Assembly (NCBI GenBank): GCA_934491515.1
Contig: CAKSTF010000001.1
Location: 1-64,000 of the forward strand
DNA from: an uncultured Eubacteriales bacterium
GTDB lineage: Bacteria; Bacillota; Clostridia; Oscillospirales; Acutalibacteraceae
Direction: 5' to 3'
Length of the DNA: 64,000 nucleotides
The notes under the pieces were generated by a model. That model saw nothing but the letters and a program-made list of their open reading frames with translations. It did not search any database and was not told the origin of the DNA. Positions 1 through 7,497 of the stretch are shown one piece after another; the stretch's first letter is position 1, and every line of letters starts with the position of its first letter. The translations under genes were made by a program, and so were the position numbers.

Positions 1-175
1 CAGTCAGGCGGATTGTCTCGCACCTGGTATTTATAATACATTTAAAATATATCATCGGTTTTTTACGCCGTCAAGGCAACAAAAGCCGCACCGCAAAAAT
101 TGTCTATATTTTAGTGCTAAATGACTGATTGCGGTTTTTACAAAACAGTCAGATACTGTCAAAATGCTGTTTTTC

Positions 176-204
176 TTGACTTTATGGGACTGTAGCATTA
201 TAAT
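176..204 (+). promoter_or_regulatory. sigma-A type promoter of the permease gene
   Basis: A TTGACT box (176-181) and a perfect TATAAT box (199-204) are separated by 17 bases, about 50 bases before the permease start. ACTGTA (189-194) and TACAGT (205-210) form an inverted repeat around the -10 box, and ACAGT/ACTGT occurs at 145-159. These dyads look like operator half-sites for an unidentified repressor. Bases 1-175 show no gene. Confidence 0.7.
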
Positions 205-253
205 TACAGTATTACTTTTCGTTTTTTAAGCGAAAGAAAGAGGAGATGGGTTT

Positions 254-1696
254 GTGGAAAAGAAACTCGAAAAAAAATACGGTCTTATAACTGCCATGTG
301 TATGGTAATCGGTATTGTTATCGGTTCGGGCGTTTTCTTCAAAGCTGAGGGAATGTTAACGGTAACCGGCGGCGACCTGCCGATAGCGCTTTTTGCATGG
401 CTTTTAGGCGGCACGGTTATGGTTATAAGCGCTTATGTGTTTGCTGTTATGGGCACGCGTTTTGAAAAGGTTAATGGTGTAGTTGACTATTCGGAAGCGC
501 TTATCGGCTCTGACTATGCATACTACACCGGCTGGTTTATGACCACCATCTACTATCCGGCGATGACAAGCGCACTTGCCTGGCTTACCGCACGTTACAC
601 CATGACGGTGTTCGGCGATCCCGCGAAAGCGGTTACAAGCGCCGAGACAATGACCCTTGCGGCTTTCTTTATGTGCTTCAGTTTTGCAGTGAACGCTTTA
701 GCACCCAAACTTGCGGGCAAGTTCCAGGTTTCCACCACATTTATCAAACTTATTCCGCTTATTCTTATGGCTGTGGTAGGCATTATTTACGGTCTTAAAA
801 CCGGCACGCTTACCGAAAACTTTGCAAACGTTATAGATGACGCAGGCAAAGCGGTACCTTCTTCCGGTCTTTCCTGGAATAAACTTATCCCCGGTGTTTG
901 CACATCGGTATTCGCTTATGAGGGTTGGATAATCGCGACCACCATAAATTCCGAAATCAAAGACTCCAAAAAGAACCTTCCGCGCGCACTTGTTTTAGGC
1001 ACGCTTATAGTTGTTGTTATCTACATACTTTATTACATGGGCATTTCCGGCAGCGTTCCCACTTCAGAACTTATGGCAGAAGGCGGCGGTGCAAGTTACG
1101 CGTTTATGCAGCGCTTCGGCAAGGTTGCCGGCACCATACTTACCGTGTTTATCGCGGTTTCCTGTTTCGGTACGCTCAACGGTCTTACAGTTGCCTGCTG
1201 CCGCGGTTTCTACTCGATAGCAGCCCGCAACCGCGGACCTAAACCGACATTTCTTAAATCAATCGACGACGAAAGCAAAATGCCTGCAAACGCATCCATA
1301 CTGGCATTGGTTTGCATTTCCGCATGGCTTTTCTACTTCTACATCGCCAACCTTTCTTCGATAGGCGGCGGTATGGGAATCTTCGCGTTCGACTCTACCG
1401 AACTTCCTCTTGTATGCGTTTATGCCTTCTACCTGCCTATCTACATAATGTTTATGGTAAAGGGCAAGGAATTCGGACCTTTCAAGCGCTTTGTAATGCC
1501 GGCTCTTGCCTTTGCAGGCGCCTGCCTGTTCATCTATGCTTCGATAGTAAAGCACGGCATAAAGAACCTGGGCTTTTTGGTTATCGCGCTTGTGATTATG
1601 TTAGTGGCGTTCATATTCAGAAACGGTGAAAAACACAATCTTAAAGAAACTGCCGTAAAAGAATCCGTGAAAGAGCCTGTAAAAGAAACGGTTTAA
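254..1696 (+). CDS. APC-family amino acid permease
   Basis: This 480-residue integral membrane protein looks like an amino acid/polyamine/organocation (APC) secondary transporter, which moves amino acids across the cytoplasmic membrane. The N-terminus has the family's glycine-rich first helix (IGIVIGSGVFF, about residues 19-29), and about 12 hydrophobic segments follow. The C-terminal tail, after the last helix, is charged and carries a short repeat of Lys-Glu-(S/P/T)-Val. The GTG start at 254 is chosen because an AGGAG ribosome binding site lies 8 bases upstream (241-245). The gene is monocistronic, between its own promoter and a strong terminator. The substrate cannot be told from sequence; an amino acid antiporter role is possible. 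Confidence 0.85.
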   Translation: MEKKLEKKYGLITAMCMVIGIVIGSGVFFKAEGMLTVTGGDLPIALFAWLLGGTVMVISAYVFAVMGTRFEKVNGVVDYSEALIGSDYAYYTGWFMTTIYYPAMTSALAWLTARYTMTVFGDPAKAVTSAETMTLAAFFMCFSFAVNALAPKLAGKFQVSTTFIKLIPLILMAVVGIIYGLKTGTLTENFANVIDDAGKAVPSSGLSWNKLIPGVCTSVFAYEGWIIATTINSEIKDSKKNLPRALVLGTLIVVVIYILYYMGISGSVPTSELMAEGGGASYAFMQRFGKVAGTILTVFIAVSCFGTLNGLTVACCRGFYSIAARNRGPKPTFLKSIDDESKMPANASILALVCISAWLFYFYIANLSSIGGGMGIFAFDSTELPLVCVYAFYLPIYIMFMVKGKEFGPFKRFVMPALAFAGACLFIYASIVKHGIKNLGFLVIALVIMLVAFIFRNGEKHNLKETAVKESVKEPVKETV

Positions 1697-1716
1697 CAGC
1701 CGACAAAAAAGATTTT

Positions 1717-1748
1717 AAAATACCGTGGGGAAAACCCCACGGTATTTT
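1717..1748 (+). terminator. intrinsic terminator after the permease
   Basis: A 14-base arm (1717-1730) pairs perfectly with 1735-1748 around an AAAA loop. The 3' side ends in a T-rich tail, and the A-rich 5' side means it could also work on the minus strand. Confidence 0.85.
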
Positions 1749-1780
1749 ATTATGCTTTATTCCGTCTATACAAAAAGATA

Positions 1781-1812
1781 AAAAGCCCTGATTTTTTAAG
1801 TCAGGGTTTTTT
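1781..1812 (-). terminator. intrinsic terminator of the redox operon
   Basis: CCCTGA (1786-1791) pairs with TCAGGG (1801-1806). Read on the minus strand, a run of T residues follows the stem directly. It sits just past the stop codon of the last hydrogenase gene. Confidence 0.7.
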
Positions 1813-1827
1813 ACTATGCTTAATCCG

Positions 1828-3255
1828 TTATTTTTTATACATTGATATTGCGTCGGCAATCGTTTTTTCGTATGCCTCTTTGCCGTACTTATCAACTTCC
1901 GCCTTATTTTTCTCACCGTGGGTAAGACATCCGGCGCCGCCTATGCAGCCGCCCACGCACGCCATACCTTCTATAAAGTTGGCGGCAAGCAGGTCTTTTT
2001 TCTTTTTAAGCAGCGCAACGCGGCAGGCCTCTATGCCGTCACAGGAACAGGCTTTAAGTTCAAAATGAGTATCGCCGTGTTCTTTGATACTCTCGGCAAC
2101 GGCGTCGGCAAGTCCGCCGCAGCGCGCGAATATTCTGCCGAAATAGGAAGCATTGTCAAGCACGTTTTCGGGCAGAGAGGTAATATCAAGGTCCTTGCTG
2201 TCAAAAAGTGCCTGAAGTTCTTCAAAGGTCATAGCCGCGTCAACATAGTCGCGTACTTCCTCTTTCTGAACTTCCGCTTTTTTTGCGGTGCAGGGCCCTA
2301 TAAATACCACCTTGCAGGGGGATTCATGTTCCTTTATATACTTTGCTATCATAGCCATGGGTGAAAGATTATGCGAAACATACTTTTTCATTTCCGGCAT
2401 ATTCTTTTCAATATACGCCACAAATGCCGGACAGCAGGAACTTGTAAGGAATCCCTTTTCCACAAGTTCGTGCGATTCGGCGTCCGCCACCATATCGGCA
2501 CCGAGCGCCGCCTCCACAACCGTATGGAAACCGAGTTCTTTAAGACCCGTTATAACCTGTCCGAGTTTTGCATAAGTAAACTGGCTTGATATTGACGGCG
2601 CCACAACGGCAAAAACCTTATAGTCGCGGTTTTCGTGGCTGCGCTTTATAATATCAATAACATCAAGAATATACGATTTATCGCTTATCGCGCCGAAGGG
2701 ACACTGATAAACGCAGGCGCCGCAGGCAATGCATTTATCATTGTCTATGCAGGCGGCTCTGTTCTCTTTCATGGAAATAGCCTTTATCTTGCAGGCGTTT
2801 TCGCAGGGCCTTTTGCGGCTGATAATAGCGGTGTAGGGACAAACCCTTGAGCACGCGCCGCATTCTTTGCACTTTGTTTTATCAATATGCGCCACATGGT
2901 TCTGATCGAATGTAATTGCGCCGAAACGGCAAACGTCTTCACAGCGGTGTGCAAGGCAGCCGCGGCAGGCGTTTGTTACCTCGTAACCGCCCATAGGACA
3001 TTCGTCGCAGGCGGTTTCTATTACCTCGATAACGTTCGGATTTTCCTTATCGCCGCCCATTGCAAGTTTAACGCGTTCGCCTAAAATGGCGCGTTCTTTA
3101 TAAACGCAGCAACGCATAGTGGGCGTATTCCCCGGAACTATGGTTTTGGGAATATCAAGCAAATTATCAAGCAGGGTGTCTTTCCACGCAAGTCTTGCAA
3201 CTTCGCGAAGCACCTTATACTTAAGGTGCTGCACCTTGGTATCAAATTTTCTCAT
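1828..3255 (-). CDS. group B-type [FeFe]-hydrogenase (monomeric)
   Basis: This 475-residue protein carries ferredoxin-like Cys clusters followed by a hydrogenase H-cluster domain. Cys-rich CxxCxxC...CP motifs occur around residues 83-110, 129-139 and 175-185 and should hold several [4Fe-4S] clusters. The three H-cluster signatures are intact: TSSCCP (271-276), FIGPCTAKKAE (318-328) and EGMACVGGC (429-437), so the two adjacent Cys and three further ligand Cys are all present. The layout fits the group B [FeFe]-hydrogenases of Clostridia, which are thought to be ferredoxin-linked; reaction direction here is unknown. It is the last gene of the operon, 12 bases after the phosphatase gene, and is followed by a terminator. 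Maturases HydEFG are not in the window. Confidence 0.85.
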   Translation of the reverse strand: MRKFDTKVQHLKYKVLREVARLAWKDTLLDNLLDIPKTIVPGNTPTMRCCVYKERAILGERVKLAMGGDKENPNVIEVIETACDECPMGGYEVTNACRGCLAHRCEDVCRFGAITFDQNHVAHIDKTKCKECGACSRVCPYTAIISRKRPCENACKIKAISMKENRAACIDNDKCIACGACVYQCPFGAISDKSYILDVIDIIKRSHENRDYKVFAVVAPSISSQFTYAKLGQVITGLKELGFHTVVEAALGADMVADAESHELVEKGFLTSSCCPAFVAYIEKNMPEMKKYVSHNLSPMAMIAKYIKEHESPCKVVFIGPCTAKKAEVQKEEVRDYVDAAMTFEELQALFDSKDLDITSLPENVLDNASYFGRIFARCGGLADAVAESIKEHGDTHFELKACSCDGIEACRVALLKKKKDLLAANFIEGMACVGGCIGGAGCLTHGEKNKAEVDKYGKEAYEKTIADAISMYKK

Positions 3256-3267
3256 TTAAAGTCCCCC

Positions 3268-4440
3268 TTAGAAGTAACTTACCTTTATGCGCTTACCCAT
3301 TTTTCTAAGGCAGTCGGAAAGTTCTTCCACTAAATTCATTTTAATATTGAAGTTTATGGGCAGATCGGGATTCTGGTGTGCCGGATTTACCGCCCTGCCC
3401 ACAAAGAAGTTTATATCGGTGGCTTCTTCAAAAAGCATACGGCATATCATTGAAGCGCCGTCGTGATTAAAGCCCCACTGTTCATAAAGTTCGTTTTTAT
3501 CAAGCGAATCCTTTGCGTATTCAATAACTTTATTTATGGTTATAACGCCCTCGGTAACAAGGTCAACGCCCTCTATTTCCGCGGTGGGAGGAACGTCGCT
3601 TCGCGCAAAGTTAAGGCTTGCTTTAAGCGGTTTACCAAGATATTTTGCCGCTATTGACGAGGTCGTGCCGCCGCACACAATGTGTTTACCCTCTTTCGAG
3701 AAAAACAGCGACATCATACGGTTGCAGTCGTCCGGATTGCGCGGAGGTCCGAAAAGAATGTTCATCGGCTCGCGTTTGCGTATCCTTACAACGCAGGCAG
3801 TGGTATCGTCGCCGGGGTGGTGACCGTACTGCTCGTAACACTCGTCTACAAGCATGGTTGAAAGGGTCTTGGCGGTATAACCCACGTGGGCAAAATTACA
3901 CATAAACTGCGCAATATCCTCAACCTTCCACCCGAAATTGAAGGCTATGCCTATTCCGGCGTGGGGGCAGCCGTCGCTCATTGCGATAAATATATCGTTT
4001 TCTTTAAGGCTTATTACCGATTTGTATATTTTTTTGCCGTTTATATTCAGTTCTTCTTTCGGATAATCGCACACATTGCAATCACGGATAAGGATAACAA
4101 GCGGATTATCGTACTGGATTATCTCGGCAGTGGTGTTGTTTATAAGATGGATAATGGTAAACGTGGAATACGCAACACCGCGCACCGAACACACCGGCAA
4201 AGTGGCCGCTATGGTGCTTACACATTCCTCAAGAGGAAGTCCCTGTGCCATCATTGTGGATATTATCTTTGAAGTAAGGGTAGAGAGTATGCTTGCCTTG
4301 ACCCCGCTGCCCAAACCGTCTGCCAGAACGATAACGGTAGAGTTTTCGTTCTGTTCGACAATATCAACATGGTCTCCGCAAAGTTGCTCGCCCTCGTGAT
4401 TTATACTTTTCCAGCCTATATCTGCACAAAGATTATTCAT
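3268..4440 (-). CDS. SpoIIE/PP2C-family serine phosphatase
   Basis: This 390-residue cytoplasmic protein has the PP2C/SpoIIE metal-binding motifs: ADGLGSG (about 41-47), MSDG (about 153-156) and GDDTT (about 211-215). It should remove phosphate from Ser/Thr of a partner protein. There is no membrane segment, unlike sporulation SpoIIE, and the last 160 residues are a separate, unassigned domain. Its start overlaps the end of the sensory hydrogenase gene by 8 bases, so the two are translationally coupled. PP2C phosphatases next to PAS-bearing group C [FeFe]-hydrogenases are a known arrangement and are inferred to be their output. The phosphoprotein target is unknown. Confidence 0.82.
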   Translation of the reverse strand: MNNLCADIGWKSINHEGEQLCGDHVDIVEQNENSTVIVLADGLGSGVKASILSTLTSKIISTMMAQGLPLEECVSTIAATLPVCSVRGVAYSTFTIIHLINNTTAEIIQYDNPLVILIRDCNVCDYPKEELNINGKKIYKSVISLKENDIFIAMSDGCPHAGIGIAFNFGWKVEDIAQFMCNFAHVGYTAKTLSTMLVDECYEQYGHHPGDDTTACVVRIRKREPMNILFGPPRNPDDCNRMMSLFFSKEGKHIVCGGTTSSIAAKYLGKPLKASLNFARSDVPPTAEIEGVDLVTEGVITINKVIEYAKDSLDKNELYEQWGFNHDGASMICRMLFEEATDINFFVGRAVNPAHQNPDLPINFNIKMNLVEELSDCLRKMGKRIKVSYF

Positions 4441-6103
4441 CGTTTATAGACTCCTTCAGTTTTGAAAGCGCTATCTTTGTTTCTGCGGCGGTCTCGCCCA
4501 AAAGGGAGGCTATTTCCTGAACTATACGCATCTGGTTATCTACCACGCGGTCGGCAATTTCAACCGTCTGGCGGCTCACGCTTTCTTTCTTCTCGCGCTG
4601 AACCTCCTCTTCCGTTACATCGCGCAGGATGCACAAAAGCAGGTGGTAATCCTTATCGTAAACTACGGTCTCTTCAACATACTTTTCATACTCTGCAAGG
4701 TACATACGCTTGTTATGTATACCTCTGCCGTTTTCAAGGACTTTAAGAAAATCGGTGGGGTCCATAATTCGCACTACCTGATCGCCCAGTATATCCAAAG
4801 CCGACCTGATATTCAGTATTTTAAGCGCCGCTTTGTTTATGGACTGTACCTCAAGTTTTTCGTTAAGCACAAAAAGTCCGTTCGGCGTGTTGCGCGCCAC
4901 GGTATCGGAAAAACTTTCGGCTTTTTCTTTAAGGTATGGCAGGCACATTGAAATTTCTGCCTTGCCCTGACATATCGCGATTGCCTTTTCGCGGCATGTA
5001 TTATAACCGCACGAACCGCAGTTAAGTTCGTCCGAAGATTTTGCCTTGCCCATCTGCCGCAGCGTTTCGCGGATCTCATCCTCGGTGGGAACGGTCAGTT
5101 TGCGCTCTATCGGCTCGAACGCCTTACGCATTGCAAGCGAGTCGGGCTGTTCTACGGGGAAATCTTTTTTGCCGGCAAATTCCGCCACCGCTATGTAATC
5201 CTCAACGGGCATACGGTGGAATTTTTCCATAACGGGGCCGCCTATGCAGCTGCCCGAACACGCCGACATTTCAATAAAGCAGTTATGCACTCTTCCCGCC
5301 TCGATATCCTTAAGCGCGGCAATGCAGTTTTCCGTGCCGTCGATAGCCATATAGGTATATCCGGGCGCGTCCTGCTTCATGGTCTTAAGTATTCCGCCGG
5401 TTGTGGGGAAAAATCTCGCGCGGCTGTTTTCGTCTGCGTCTATCTGTTTTTCAAGTTCAATATTTTCTTTTTTGAACCATGCGGTAAGTTCGTCGAAAGT
5501 AAGAACGGCGTCAACTATGCCTTCATAGTACTGCGCCTCGTCCTTCTTGGCAACGCAGGGACCTATAAACACGGTTTTTGCATTTTTATACCTGCGTTTG
5601 ATATCTTTGCAGTGCGCCTGCATCGGCGATACCACATCAGCAAGATATTTAAGTTCTTTCGGGAAATGTTTTTGTATAAGCAGATTCACTGAATGGCAGC
5701 AGGAACTGATTACAACGTCGTGCGTGCCGTCAAGCAGCATATGCTCGTATTCGGTTTTAACCATAGTAGCGCCCACGGCGGTTTCCTCAACGTCGTAAAA
5801 TCCGATTTTTTTAAGCGCTTCGCGCATAGAGCCTATGCCCACGCCGTAGTTTGCTATAAACGAAGGCGCAAGACTTACTATAACGGGTTCTCCCGCCTGC
5901 AAAAGCACGCGTACCTTTTCGGTTTCGTCCACGATCTGCTTGGCGTCCTGCGGGCAAACAACAAAACACTGACCGCACATAATGCACTCGTTGCCTATTA
6001 TGTACGCCTGATTCCCCGAAAAACGTATAGACTTTACAGGGCAGTGCCTTATACATTTATAGCAGTTTTTACAGTTAGATTTTTTAAGGGTCAGACATTC
6101 CAT
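4433..6103 (-). CDS. sensory [FeFe]-hydrogenase with Fes and PAS domains (HydS-like)
   Basis: This 556-residue protein combines, in order, two [4Fe-4S] ferredoxin motifs (Cys 11-21 and 40-50), an H-cluster domain, a four-Cys Fes-type domain (Cys 362, 365, 370, 387), a PAS domain (about 400-510) and a C-terminal amphipathic helix that could be a coiled coil. The H-cluster signatures are SSCCH (133-137), FIGPC (179-183) and ACSGSC (281-286); His replaces the usual Pro after the Cys pair, as in sensory types. The domain order matches group C/D regulatory hydrogenases, thought to sense H2 or redox state. The start has an excellent AGGAGG. A 102-base gap separates it from the upstream ferredoxin gene. 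It is coupled to the phosphatase gene. Confidence 0.85.
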   Translation of the reverse strand: MECLTLKKSNCKNCYKCIRHCPVKSIRFSGNQAYIIGNECIMCGQCFVVCPQDAKQIVDETEKVRVLLQAGEPVIVSLAPSFIANYGVGIGSMREALKKIGFYDVEETAVGATMVKTEYEHMLLDGTHDVVISSCCHSVNLLIQKHFPKELKYLADVVSPMQAHCKDIKRRYKNAKTVFIGPCVAKKDEAQYYEGIVDAVLTFDELTAWFKKENIELEKQIDADENSRARFFPTTGGILKTMKQDAPGYTYMAIDGTENCIAALKDIEAGRVHNCFIEMSACSGSCIGGPVMEKFHRMPVEDYIAVAEFAGKKDFPVEQPDSLAMRKAFEPIERKLTVPTEDEIRETLRQMGKAKSSDELNCGSCGYNTCREKAIAICQGKAEISMCLPYLKEKAESFSDTVARNTPNGLFVLNEKLEVQSINKAALKILNIRSALDILGDQVVRIMDPTDFLKVLENGRGIHNKRMYLAEYEKYVEETVVYDKDYHLLLCILRDVTEEEVQREKKESVSRQTVEIADRVVDNQMRIVQEIASLLGETAAETKIALSKLKESINDE

Positions 6104-6205
6104 ACAAACGATTCCTCCTGCTGCGAAAACGAATTTTTTTCAGGCATGACAAAACAATCAGGATATCCCGACTGTTCTGTTCCGGCAATACGCATTTTGC
6201 TGCGG

Positions 6206-6460
6206 TTATGCTTTACCGGTTTTTTTAAGTATGTTTTCGGCAAAAAAAGTTTCAAAAGTTTCGGGGGTTACACCCGTAAATACCTCTTCGTCAACGGTGA
6301 CGGTAACTCCGACGCGGTTACACCTGCCGGTGCAGAAACTGCCCGCAAGCGTAACCTCGTTTTCAAGTTTGTTTTTTTCTATTGCCGACTGAAAAAGGCG
6401 CACAAGTTCCTCCGAGCCTTTAAGGTGGCACGAAGAGCCCACGCATATCTGCACAATCAT
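6206..6460 (-). CDS. thioredoxin-like [2Fe-2S] ferredoxin (NuoE type), copy 1
   Basis: This 84-residue protein has the thioredoxin-like ferredoxin fold signature, with Cys 6 and 11 (CVGSSC) and Cys 43 and 47 (CTGRC) as the expected [2Fe-2S] ligands. Relatives are the NuoE/HoxE subunits and the C-terminal ferredoxins of electron-bifurcating hydrogenases. It is a close paralogue of the gene directly upstream, with identical Cys spacing. The two are 2 bases apart. It probably carries electrons for, or delivers a redox signal to, the hydrogenase proteins downstream. Confidence 0.85.
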   Translation of the reverse strand: MIVQICVGSSCHLKGSEELVRLFQSAIEKNKLENEVTLAGSFCTGRCNRVGVTVTVDEEVFTGVTPETFETFFAENILKKTGKA

Positions 6461-6462
6461 TT

Positions 6463-6705
6463 TTATTCTACCTTTTTAAGTACGTTTTCAGCAAAAAACT
6501 CATCGGCGGTTTCGGGAGTTACCGAATAAAATTCGTTATCAACGGTAACACACACGCCCTGCTGACACTTGTTCATACAAAAAGTGCCGGCAAGTTCCAC
6601 CTTTTCGTCAAGTCCGTTTTCCGATATAAGCTGCTGCAGGCGCTCCACTACCTGCCGTGAACCTTTTATATGGCATGAAGATCCTATACAAACGGTAATT
6701 TTCAT
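6463..6705 (-). CDS. thioredoxin-like [2Fe-2S] ferredoxin (NuoE type), copy 2
   Basis: This 80-residue paralogue of the next gene keeps the same ligand pattern, Cys 6, 11, 43 and 47, and the same GSSCH(I/L)KGS core. It appears to be a tandem duplication that has diverged. Twenty-four bases separate it from the kinase-like gene upstream, which supports co-transcription. It has no separate NADH- or flavin-binding domain, so its electron partner must be another protein. Confidence 0.85.
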   Translation of the reverse strand: MKITVCIGSSCHIKGSRQVVERLQQLISENGLDEKVELAGTFCMNKCQQGVCVTVDNEFYSVTPETADEFFAENVLKKVE

Positions 6706-6729
6706 TTTCTTTTTCCCCTTTTGGATTTT

Positions 6730-7479
6730 TTATTCGTAATCCATAACGTTTACCCAGGAGTGCAGGAACTCGCGCTCGTGCGCATTGCCCTTAACGCTCT
6801 GGGAAGCCGCTACGATAGGCAGCCATTTCTGAACGTACTGCATTGCCGTATTGCTTTTTTCGCAGAAAAGACGCATATACTTTTTGGCGTTTTCTTCTTC
6901 ACCTTTAAGGCAGAAAAGCAGATATGTGCGCGCAGCGTCCGCTGAAGCGTTTCCCTGCGTTGCATGCGACCAGTCTATTATATACGGCTCGCCGCTTTCG
7001 GAAATTATAATGTTGCTCGGGTTAAAGTCGCCGTGGCATACCTTGTTGTGCTTGGGCATTGCCTCAAGTCTTGTATGCAGGTCGTATCTCACCGTTGCCG
7101 AAAAATCCGTTTCGCTTATTTTGCGGTTCATCTTATCCTTAAGTTTGTTAAGTCCGGGGCAGGTCTTTGAATGCATTTTCACCTGAAGGTCAACGAAAAG
7201 TTCAAGATACTCGTCAAACTTATCTTCGTTTTCAGCCATAAGGTCGGCAAGCGTTTTGCCTTTTATAAATTCCGAAACGATGGTCCACTTGTCTTCCTTT
7301 ACCGTTACCTCAAGTATTTTAGGTACGTTAAGACCGATATTTTCAACCCTTGCCTGATTAAGCGCTTCGTTTAAAATATCCGCCTTTGAAAAGTCGGAGC
7401 TGAAAACTTTAAAGCAGCGGTCGCCGTCACGATAAATGGTTTTGTTATTCCTTACGGCAATTATTCTGTCTGAATTCAT
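6730..7479 (-). CDS. APH/choline-kinase-like phosphotransferase
   Basis: This protein of about 249 residues belongs to the aminoglycoside phosphotransferase/choline kinase-like fold. It has the catalytic loop HGDFNPSNIII and the metal-binding IDW motif about 20 residues on. The start is placed at 7479 rather than 7488: an AAAGGA site lies directly against the ATG at 7488 but about 8 bases before the ATG at 7479. It follows adhE by 18 bases. The substrate is unknown; such kinases act on antibiotics, sugars, amino alcohols or proteins. Its presence in a redox operon argues against a resistance role, and a regulatory or metabolite-repair role is possible. Confidence 0.75.
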   Translation of the reverse strand: MNSDRIIAVRNNKTIYRDGDRCFKVFSSDFSKADILNEALNQARVENIGLNVPKILEVTVKEDKWTIVSEFIKGKTLADLMAENEDKFDEYLELFVDLQVKMHSKTCPGLNKLKDKMNRKISETDFSATVRYDLHTRLEAMPKHNKVCHGDFNPSNIIISESGEPYIIDWSHATQGNASADAARTYLLFCLKGEEENAKKYMRLFCEKSNTAMQYVQKWLPIVAASQSVKGNAHEREFLHSWVNVMDYE

Positions 7480-7497
7480 ATAACCCATCCTTTCCGT

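Noticed and set aside
6206..7479. The kinase-like gene as an aminoglycoside resistance gene
   Set aside because: The fold motifs fit, but the neighbours are redox genes, no mobile element is near and the sequence is native in style.
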